Shown piece by piece: positions 45,683 to 53,600 of a stretch of 64,000 nucleotides of DNA. Under the pieces are notes generated by a model that saw only the letters and a list, made by a program, of their open reading frames with translations, searched no databases and had not been told where the DNA came from. Within the stretch, counting starts at the first letter, position 1. The number at the start of each line of letters is the position of its first letter. A program made the translations under genes and the position numbers. Source of the stretch: Myxococcota bacterium (lineage in GTDB: Bacteria; Myxococcota_A; Bradymonadia; UBA7976; UBA1532); contig CAUJDF010000048.1 in NCBI GenBank assembly GCA_963169045.1, forward strand, positions 1 to 64,000. Direction: 5' to 3'.

Positions 45683-45868
45683 ATGCCTGCGCGTAACGGT
45701 CGTACCTTCTCCGAGCAGTATCACCGCCAGGTCGAGTTGGACGAGGTCGACGAGGACGGGGACGTGGAGTTCGCGGCCCTCCTCGACGACTACTGCCGCC
45801 GGGTCAACGAGGAGCCGCCGCCGCCGCGCCGTCACACGCCGCGACCGGGCCGGACCGGGCACGCCTGA
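45683..45868 (+). CDS. Small hypothetical protein
   Basis: 61 codons, divergent from the helicase gene. AAGGGGG lies seven bases before the ATG. The product is acidic in the middle (DEVDEDGDVEFAALLDDYCRR) and Pro/Arg-rich at the end. The codon use fits a real gene, but its short length and lack of recognisable relatives leave it uncertain. Confidence 0.35.
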   Translation: MPARNGRTFSEQYHRQVELDEVDEDGDVEFAALLDDYCRRVNEEPPPPRRHTPRPGRTGHA

Positions 45869-46017
45869 GGCGAGGTGCCAACCGCGCTTTCCCGTTGGAG
45901 ATCGCGGTGTAGCACTTCGCCGCAGTCGTGCCGCCATCGACGGGCCGCTGGGGCGCTTTGCCGCGCGTGGGTCGCCGGACCCACGGAATCGTGGGATCCA
46001 CGCCACGCCGCGGCGGT

Positions 46018-46857
46018 CTATCGGCCGCCCCCCTCGAGCGCTGCGAGGGTGGCCATCTTGCCCTTCTCGCGGGCCAGCGCCGCGGGCGGAGCGTCGCTGT
46101 GCTCGGGCTTGCGCGACGCCGACCAGCCCGCCTTCACGAGCAGGTTCACGACCTTCGCCGTCTCGGCATCGTCGCGGTCCTCGTTGACCAGCCACCAGAC
46201 CAGGTCGTCGCTGGCCGGGCACGTCTGCGGTGTCACGCCGTGGGCGAGCGCCACCTCGATGAACGCCGGGCCGGTGCCCGCCAGCGCACACCGGAGTCGC
46301 TGCTCCGCCGGCGTGCCCTCGTCCAGGAAGTCGGCGCCGCCTTCGAGCAGGATGGCGAGCGCGGGCGCGTTGTCGTACTGCGCCGCGCGGCGCACCGCCG
46401 CGTCGAGGCATGCGCGCGTCGGCCCGTCGGACAGCGCGTCGCGCACGTCGTCGAGGTCGCCGTCGGTGGCGTAGTAGGCGAGCATGCACCCGTAGGTGCT
46501 CTTCAGCGCGACGAGCTGCAGGCCGCGGCCGGCGCCGAAGAGCAATGCCAGGGCGCCGAGCACGATGCCGGCGCGCGTGAGCGGCCTGCCCTTCGCCGCC
46601 CGAAAGCGCTGCATCACCAGGCGACCGAAGTACGACAGACCGACGAGCAACAGACCCACCGCGCCGAGCCCGATGCACTCCTCCCAACTGCCCGGCAGGT
46701 CGAAGCCCGAGCCATAGAAGGTGAGCTGCCAGTTCAGGTCGAACGCGGTGTTGAGCGCCCCGAGCGCGCTGACGAGCAGGCAGCCGACGCCGACGGCGAC
46801 GCCGAAGAAGCCCAGGATGCCGAAGCGGCGGGGCGTGGACGAGCCGGTCTGTGACAT
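46018..46857 (-). CDS. Membrane protein with ankyrin-like helical repeat domain
   Basis: 279 aa. Three membrane helices (about residues 15-35, 60-80 and 95-115) are followed by a soluble helical region of about 150 aa. It contains ankyrin-like units (ACLDAAVRRAAQYDNAPALAILLEGGADF, RCALAGTGPAFIEVALAHGV, TAKVVNLLVKAGW, AREKGKMATLAALEGGG). Protein-protein contact is likely. It is downstream of the DUF2249 genes at 39 bp on the same strand, so it may belong to that operon. Confidence 0.65.
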   Translation of the reverse strand: MSQTGSSTPRRFGILGFFGVAVGVGCLLVSALGALNTAFDLNWQLTFYGSGFDLPGSWEECIGLGAVGLLLVGLSYFGRLVMQRFRAAKGRPLTRAGIVLGALALLFGAGRGLQLVALKSTYGCMLAYYATDGDLDDVRDALSDGPTRACLDAAVRRAAQYDNAPALAILLEGGADFLDEGTPAEQRLRCALAGTGPAFIEVALAHGVTPQTCPASDDLVWWLVNEDRDDAETAKVVNLLVKAGWSASRKPEHSDAPPAALAREKGKMATLAALEGGGR

Positions 46858-46896
46858 GCCGGAATCCTGCACGCGCCACGCGGCACGGAGCAAGGA

Positions 46897-47763
46897 TCAA
46901 CGCCGGGTGACCTCGGCGCGCCAGACCTCGGGGCCGTGCTCGAGGGTGCGGAAGGTAAAGCTGCCTTCGGGCTCGGTCGCCCGGAGGGTGAAGTCCATGC
47001 AGCTCGGGTCGTGGTCGACGGTGAGCCGCAGGGTGTCGCCGGGGGCGAGCGATCGATAGGCACCGAGGATCGTCTCGAGGCGGTCCCGCGGCTCGACGCC
47101 GCGTACGTCGACGACGAGCGTGCGCGCATCGACGCGGTGCCCGCAGCCGGCGCTGCGCTGCGATGCCAGCCACGCGGCCCAACGAGGCAGCGCCTCGGGC
47201 GCGCTCGGGCACAACACGATCGGCCCCACGTACCGTGACAGCGCGAGATCGACGAAGAGCGGCCCGACGCCGCGGCCATCCTGGTCGCGCTGCTCGGGTC
47301 CACCGCCGTGAAGCCGCACGAGGCCCAGCAGGTCGAGCGACGCGGCGAGGACCGCGCTCGCGCGGCCGAGGTCCTCCGTCGACGGCCGGACGTCCCACGC
47401 GAGCCCCAGCGACGGCGGCGCGCCCGCGTCGCGGATCGCCCTCGCCAGGGCGCGCGCCTCGTCGGGATCCGTGCCGTGCGCGAGCAGCAGGCGCGCGCCG
47501 GCGAAGACCTCGGCCAGCGCGGGCAGCGCCTCGAGCGGCACCACGGCGGCCGGGACCGAGACCGGCACCTCGAGGCCCGCCGCGATCGGAGCCACCGCGC
47601 GCGCTGCTTCCAGCGACTCGCGCCGGATCGCGACGACGCGCACACGCGTCGCGACCTCGCCGGCGACGACCTCCTGCCCGTCGAGGCCGCGCGCACGGCA
47701 CGCGGCATCGAGCGCCTCGGCACCGAGATGCGGGGCGGCGGCGGCCGAGATCGACAGGCGCAT
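46897..47763 (-). CDS. TIM-barrel-like domain fused to DUF2249
   Basis: 288 aa. Residues about 1-200 look like a sugar-phosphate isomerase/AP endonuclease-type barrel (LGLAWDVRPSTEDLG, LVRLHGGG, VGPLFVDLALSRYVG). Residues about 215-288 form a DUF2249 domain (LVVDVRGVEPRDRLETILGAY and the hallmark TVDHDP). The start codon shares one base with the stop of the triple-DUF2249 gene. DUF2249 proteins often accompany nitric-oxide-response, hemerythrin and denitrification genes; their activity is not established. Confidence 0.68.
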   Translation of the reverse strand: MRLSISAAAAPHLGAEALDAACRARGLDGQEVVAGEVATRVRVVAIRRESLEAARAVAPIAAGLEVPVSVPAAVVPLEALPALAEVFAGARLLLAHGTDPDEARALARAIRDAGAPPSLGLAWDVRPSTEDLGRASAVLAASLDLLGLVRLHGGGPEQRDQDGRGVGPLFVDLALSRYVGPIVLCPSAPEALPRWAAWLASQRSAGCGHRVDARTLVVDVRGVEPRDRLETILGAYRSLAPGDTLRLTVDHDPSCMDFTLRATEPEGSFTFRTLEHGPEVWRAEVTRR

Positions 47764-48524
47764 CAGGCGCTCTTCTCAATGCGCACCCGCCAGACCGCCG
47801 GGCCGCGCTCTTCGTAGTCCCACGCGAACTGCCCGGGACGCAGCGCCTCGAACTGATGGCGGAGCGGGAACGGATCGTGGTCGTTGACCAGCACGAAGGC
47901 CTGCCCCGGCGCAAGCCCGTCGAAGGTCCGGAAGATGGCGGGGTGCTTCTCGCGGGGCGGGATCACGCGGACGTCGAGCTCCATGGTCTTCTCTCCCTGT
48001 GTGTTGGCATGACGGATGAACAGACGGACGAGATCCGGCGACTGCTCGCGGATCTCATAGGTGAAGCCGCGCTCCTCGAGCTTCGGCAACAGGAACTGCG
48101 GCACGCGGACGTTGATCTGAACGAGCGTCGCGCCGCGAGGCAGAGATGCGAGCGCCTCGAGCGTGCGCACCATGGGCTCGGGCGGCTCGAGACCGCGCAC
48201 ATCGAGCACGACGGCGCCCTCCACCGCGGACGGCGTCTCCTGCGGGGCGCCGGCGTCGGCGCCGGCGCGACCGTGGTGGAACCACACCCGCCAGTCGTCG
48301 CCGGCGATGCGCTCGGTGTGATGCTCGAGGCCGAGGCGACCGAGCACGGCGTAGAGCGGCGCCGGCTCGAAGATGGCGCGCACGCGCAGGACGCTGCCCT
48401 CCGGAAGCGCGCGCGCGGCGTCGAAGATACGACGGAACGGCTCGCGACCGGCGCGCAGGTCCTCGCGCACGTCGACGTCGACGAATGGCATCTCCTGTAA
48501 GGGCGCGGGAACGCTGGCAATCAA
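47763..48524 (-). CDS. Triple DUF2249 protein, TTG start
   Basis: 253 aa. Three DUF2249 units: residues about 13-80 ([18 protein letters not shown]...), about 105-170 ([18 protein letters not shown]...) and about 181-250 ([17 protein letters not shown]... with [12 protein letters not shown]). Only the third has the DHDP hallmark; the others are degenerate there. The TTG at 48524 is chosen because AAGGAGG lies six bases upstream and the codon overlaps the stop of the DUF59 gene (TTGA); an ATG 11 codons later has no space for a ribosome site. Confidence 0.75.
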   Translation of the reverse strand: MIASVPAPLQEMPFVDVDVREDLRAGREPFRRIFDAARALPEGSVLRVRAIFEPAPLYAVLGRLGLEHHTERIAGDDWRVWFHHGRAGADAGAPQETPSAVEGAVVLDVRGLEPPEPMVRTLEALASLPRGATLVQINVRVPQFLLPKLEERGFTYEIREQSPDLVRLFIRHANTQGEKTMELDVRVIPPREKHPAIFRTFDGLAPGQAFVLVNDHDPFPLRHQFEALRPGQFAWDYEERGPAVWRVRIEKSA

Positions 48525-48811
48525 AGCACACCTCCTTCGACGAGGCCGGGATGCCATCTCGGCTCCCAGACCAGGTTCGGGTTGACTTCGGTGACCCCGG
48601 GGACGGCCCAGGCCGCCTGCTCGATGCCGCCGCGGATCACGGTCTCCATCGGACAGCCGGGCGTCGTCAGGGTGAAGGTCACATCGACGGCCCCATCGCG
48701 GACCGCGACGTCGTACACGAGGTGGAGCGTGACGATGTCGAGGCCGATTTCGGGGTCGATGACATCGCGGAGCGCGTCGTACACACGCTCGCGGATCTCT
48801 GCGTCGCTCAT
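48521..48811 (-). CDS. DUF59 metal-sulfur cluster assembly factor
   Basis: 96 aa. MIP18/DUF59 domain: [32 protein letters not shown] and [16 protein letters not shown]. It carries one Cys in GCP, as in SufT-like proteins. It is placed between the polytopic Cox1/NnrS-like gene (4-bp ATGA overlap) and the triple-DUF2249 gene (4-bp TTGA overlap), so all three are translationally coupled. Its role is likely Fe-S maturation for partners of this operon. Confidence 0.85.
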   Translation of the reverse strand: MSDAEIRERVYDALRDVIDPEIGLDIVTLHLVYDVAVRDGAVDVTFTLTTPGCPMETVIRGGIEQAAWAVPGVTEVNPNLVWEPRWHPGLVEGGVL

Positions 48812-50103
48812 GCGGGTCTCCTGCGCGCTACGCGGGCGATGACGAACGCCTCGAGGACCGCGCCCGCGGTGAGGACGAGCGCGGCCACCCGCGCGAGCCC
48901 GGGCGCGGCGGCGGCAGTCGCGAGCGCGAAGCCGGCCCAGCCGGTGACGAGCAGCGCGCCGTTCGCGGTCGCGACCTTCTCGGAATAGAGGTCGGCGACG
49001 CGCGGCACCTTGCGCTTCCCGACGAGCGGGCCGAAGCGGTGGTACCAGACGAGGAACGGAACGATCTTGTAGTAGTGGCCGGCGACGAACATCGAGAGCG
49101 CCCCGAGGAGCACCACGAAGTACGTCGACAGCAGGTGGGGCGCGGCGAGGCCGCGCGTCAGCGCGAACGGCGCCAGGGCGACCGCGAGCGCCAGCCCCGC
49201 GACCCCGGCGGCGGCGAGGCGCATGCCCGGGTCGAGCTGGCGGCGGACGCGCTTCCGGAAGAACAGCGCGGCCTGCGCGAGGAACGCCACGACGCCGCCC
49301 GCCGCAAGGACACCTCCGACGACGTGCCGCGCGCCGCCGCCGAATGGGAGGGCGAGCGCCGTGGCCCCGGCGAAGAGCAGCGCGACCGCCACCCGCGCCG
49401 GCCGCTCGCTCGCGCCGTGGGACAGCAGGAACATGGGCAGCAGCCGGTGCGCGACGCCGACGACGACGAGCATCACGACCCCGACGATCGCGACGTGCGC
49501 GTGCGCGGCGACGACCTCGAAGCGCGCGGCGCCGAGCGCGCCGTCGTGCAGGTTCGTCGCGAGGACGACCCCGTACGCCGGCGTCACGACCAGGAACACC
49601 GTCGCGCCGGCCAGCGCCCACCAGGTGAGCGAGCGCGTCTTCACCGCGACGAGCGCGGCCCCGAGGTTCGCGGCGAACAGGACGAACGCGCCCGAGAGCG
49701 CCGCAGCGCCGATGTACAGGAGCGGGCGCTCGCCGGTGACGAGCGCCGCGGCGAAGGCGGCGGCGCCCGCCGCCTGCAGCCCGAACGACACGTGCGCGAG
49801 CCCCGGCCAGCGCAGCGGCCGGCCGATGGCGACGGGCAGGAACTGACAGAGCGCGCCGAAGATCGACAGCATGATCCACCCCAGCGTGAAGAGGTGGACC
49901 GTCGCCGCGACCCGCGGCAGGTAGAAGGCGCCAGCGGCCACGTCGGGCGCGACCAAGACCAGCGCCGCGGCGCCGGCGACGAAGAACAGCAACGCCGCGG
50001 CGAAGTGCTCGCCGGGCAGGCCGGGCGGCGGCGACAGGTCCGTCGCGAGGGCGCCGGCGGCGCGCGGCAGGGCGATCGGGGGCTGGGCGGTGCCGGAGTG
50101 CAT
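48808..50103 (-). CDS. Polytopic Cox1/NnrS-like heme-type membrane protein
   Basis: 431 aa with about 12 membrane helices. Potential heme/metal His residues are in TVHLFTLGW, the HAHVAIVG helix, [12 protein letters not shown] and the [16 protein letters not shown] segment. The pattern recalls cytochrome oxidase subunit I and NnrS families, although the standard HPEVY copper site is missing, so it is not a classic terminal oxidase. It starts the operon with DUF59, DUF2249 and ankyrin-like genes. A role in NO or oxygen stress is inferred from this context. Confidence 0.72.
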   Translation of the reverse strand: MHSGTAQPPIALPRAAGALATDLSPPPGLPGEHFAAALLFFVAGAAALVLVAPDVAAGAFYLPRVAATVHLFTLGWIMLSIFGALCQFLPVAIGRPLRWPGLAHVSFGLQAAGAAAFAAALVTGERPLLYIGAAALSGAFVLFAANLGAALVAVKTRSLTWWALAGATVFLVVTPAYGVVLATNLHDGALGAARFEVVAAHAHVAIVGVVMLVVVGVAHRLLPMFLLSHGASERPARVAVALLFAGATALALPFGGGARHVVGGVLAAGGVVAFLAQAALFFRKRVRRQLDPGMRLAAAGVAGLALAVALAPFALTRGLAAPHLLSTYFVVLLGALSMFVAGHYYKIVPFLVWYHRFGPLVGKRKVPRVADLYSEKVATANGALLVTGWAGFALATAAAAPGLARVAALVLTAGAVLEAFVIARVARRRPA

Positions 50104-50270
50104 GGCCGGACCCCGTTAGCGAGGACCGTGCCACCCGCGCCCGACGCGGATTCCGCGGTCCCCGCGTCGCCGGATTCCACGCGCGCGTTCCACGCGTTCC
50201 ACATTGGAACCGCCCGCCGGCGCCCGGCGGATCTACCGGGGAGCGGCGGCCCTCGGCCCCGTCCCCCCGC

Positions 50271-50639
50271 CTACTCGTCGGGGACGTAATCCGAATACTC
50301 GTACTCGAAGTGTCTCTCGAGGAGGCGCACAGACTCTCCCCACGACGGGGCCCGACAGCGCTCGACGATCTCTTCGATCCTCGCCTTCAGCGCGGCTGGC
50401 GAATACTCGGCGAGGATCAGCGGCCCGTTGCGGGTGGGAGTGACGCGCCGCTGATGCTTCCGCGCCCCTTCGGGAGTGGCCACGGTCACGTAAAACAGAT
50501 CCGCCCGATCGTCTCCCACCTCGCCGATGCTGATGGCGAGCAGGAAATAGACCTGCTCCGGTGTGTCGGGCATCCATCGCGCGACGTCGACCGAGCTCGA
50601 CACGTAGGACTTCACTTCGAGCGCGATGGGAGCGCTCAC
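50271..50639 (-). CDS. Imm8-family immunity protein
   Basis: 122 aa from a GTG that overlaps the stop of the RHS toxin gene by 4 bp (GTGA). The sequence fits Imm8: [26 protein letters not shown], then [23 protein letters not shown] near the C-terminus. Imm8 proteins protect the toxin producer from its own C-terminal effector. Its position directly downstream of the toxin module is as expected. The upstream region to 50103 shows nothing coding. Confidence 0.82.
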   Translation of the reverse strand: MSAPIALEVKSYVSSSVDVARWMPDTPEQVYFLLAISIGEVGDDRADLFYVTVATPEGARKHQRRVTPTRNGPLILAEYSPAALKARIEEIVERCRAPSWGESVRLLERHFEYEYSDYVPDE

Positions 50640-53600
50640 GGGTCCACGTCCAGATGAACGTTGCTCACCGGCCGGCCTCCGTCTTCACCGTGGGTCTCGA
50701 AGTTCGCCTGCGTGCCTGTCCTGGACCACGGCTCGCCGGTCCTCGGGTTGACGCCGCGCTTGGGGGAAGGAAACCGGAACGTCCGTCGTCCATCCGCGGA
50801 GACGAGCCCGGCGCCGTTGGACATGGGTCGGTGGCCCGGTCCGACGAACGCCTCGCCGAGCCTCATGGCCTCCTCGTGGGACACGCTGCCACTGACGCCT
50901 CGGTTGCCACCCGCAGCCGTCTGGTTCTGGATGCGGTCCATCTTGTTCCGCAAGTGCCTGGGCAGGCGTCCCGTCGTCGGTGGTGCGCCGTCCGTCTCCG
51001 TCGCGCGCCGATTGTTCCCGCGCCGATTCCCGCCGCGGCCGCGCCCGAGCAGGCCCCGCTTCCCGCCGCAGTCCTGCAGGCCGAGCGGGTCCGTCCGGTG
51101 GATGGGATCGCCGCTGGCGTAGGCATAGCGATGATCGCCACCCTCGACGCCGAGCGGGTCGGGGCTGAGGTAGCGTCCCCACGTCGGCTCGTACCAGCGG
51201 TAGCGGTTGTAGTACAGCCCGGTCGCCGGGTCGGACCATTGACCGGGAAGGCGCAGTCGCTGGTCGAAGCCCGCGCCATCGGCGAAGCACTCGCCGTAGG
51301 CGGTGTACTCGCCCGCCCAGGCCAGCTCGCCGTCGGGTGCGGTCGCCGCGATGATCGCGCCGCGCCGGTCCGAGTGCAGCAGATACAGGCGCCCCGCACC
51401 GGAACCTTCGACCACCCAGGCCGCCCAGGGCACGTAGCCCTCACCCTCGAGGTGAAGGTAATGGACGCGGGCGCCGTCGGGCCCCTCTTCCGCCGCGAGA
51501 CGGTCGCCGTCCCAGACGAAGCGCCACCACCGCACGGGCCCGGCGACGGGGTCCTCGATGCGCTCGACCAGGCGCTGGAGCGCGTCGTAGCGGTAACGGA
51601 ACACCGTGCCGTCGGGGTTCTCCACCTCGCGCAGGCGATCGAGGTCGTCCCACCACAGGCGCTGCGTCCCGCCGTCGATCTGTCGCGCGACGACCCGGCC
51701 TCGGGCGTCGTAGGACACCGGTCCCTGCGCGTCTTCGATCAGGCGGTGACCGGCGCCGTGACGGTGGGCGGAAAGCAGGCGATTGCCGCTCTCGTCATAC
51801 GACTCGAGGAGGCGTCCGTCGCGATCGAACCGGAAGCGGTGCTCGTAACAGGCGCGGGGCGCGGCGGCGCCCCGCAGCGTCTCGGCCGCCGTGCGTCCCA
51901 TCTCGTCGAACGCCAGGTCGTAGCTGAGCAAAGGGCGCCGCGCCGGATCGTCGATCGCCCAGAACCCGGCGGCGCGCAGCACGGTGGCCCCGCCGGCGCT
52001 CGCGCAGCGCACCAGCCCACCCGCGCCGTAGGCGAGGTCGAACACGTGCTCGCCCGGCGCGACCACCCGCACGGGCCGCCCGCGTTCGTCGCGGGTGATC
52101 TCGAGGCGCGCGCCGTCGACCTGGTACAGCGCGAGCCGCCGCCCCGCCGCGAACCGGCGCCGCACGCGGCCATACGGGCCGATGTCTTCGAGGACCGTGC
52201 CGTCGGGCGCGCGCTGCAGGCTGGTCCTGCGCGCCTCGGGATCGGGACGGTCGTCGCTCCGCGTCCGGGGGGCGCGCGCCGGCGCCTCGACGGCTTCGAT
52301 GACGCGGTCACAGGCGTCGAGCTTGAACGTCTGCCGGATACCATCGGACGTGACGACCTCGAGCGGGTGCACGAGCGGTCCCGGCGTGTACTGTCGCCAG
52401 CCGCCGTCGTCGTAGGCGAACTCGAGCTCGCGACCGGCGGCGTCGACGAAGTACCGATCGACGACGCCGTCGTCCGTCTCGTGCGCGATGAGCTCCCCGT
52501 TGCGGTCGTAGCGGTACGCATAACCCCGGCCGGCGGCGTCGCGGTGGCCCTCGACCCGCTCGTTGAGGCCGATGCGCGTGCGGATGGTGCGGCCCTCGGG
52601 CGACTCCTCGCGGACCAGCCGCCCCGCCTCGTCGTGCTCGAAACGCCAGACGGTGCCGTCGACGAGGGTCTGCTCGACGCACCAGCCGGCGGCGTCGTAG
52701 CGCCAGCGCGCGACGCGACCGTCCGGTCCGGTGCGCGCGACGACACGGCCGTTCGCGTCGTGCTCGTACCGCGTCTCGCCCTCGGCCGTGGTCTCGGACA
52801 CCCGCAACCCGAACGCGTCGTAACGGCACTTCACGACGCTCCCGTCGTGGTTCTCCTCGACGCAGTCGCCCGCCTCGTCGAACACATACGTGTGCGTCGA
52901 GCCGTCGGGCAGGGCCTCGGCCACGACGCGGCCCGCCGCGTCGAAGCGTCGCAGCGTCTCGCCGCCGTCGGGATGCTTCACCCGGATGGCATTGCCTCGC
53001 GTGTCGTAGACCGACCGCGTGACGGCGTGGCAGGGGTCCTCGTGCTGGAGCAACAGACCGCGGGCGTCGTACGTCCAGATCGACTTGCCGCCGTTCGGCT
53101 GGATCTCTTCGACCAGGCGGCCCTGCTCGTCGTAGCGGCGCTCCGTCTTGCGGCCGGCGGGGTCGGTCTCTTCGACGACGAAGCCATCCGCGTCGCGCAC
53201 GTACTGGGTGAGGCCACCCTCCCCGTCGACCACGTTCTTCACGAGCGCGTGTTCGTCATAGGCATACTGGCGGCGCGCGCCGGCGTGGTCCTCGGCGATC
53301 GTGATGCGTGCCCCGGTCTGGTAGTCGAAGCGGTAGTAGTCGCGAAGGTCCTCGCCGTAGCTGCAGGTGACGCGCCCGAGCTCGTCGTGGTGCCAGTACC
53401 ACCGGTAGCCGGTCGGGTTCGCCTTGACGGTGACGCGGCCCTCCTCGTCGTAGCCGTAGCGATACTTCCCGTCGGGACCGTCGGCCTCGACCAGCTGCCC
53501 GAGGTCGTCGTAGGCATACGCGAGCAGCCGGCGCGGCGCCCAGCGGTCGTGCCGCCGCTCGAGCCAGACCTCGGTGAGCCGGTCGTCGCGGTAGTCGAGC

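Noticed and set aside
48808-50103. Calling the polytopic protein a true cytochrome oxidase subunit I
   Set aside because: The Cu-B HPEVY-type site is missing, so only a Cox1/NnrS-like call is safe.
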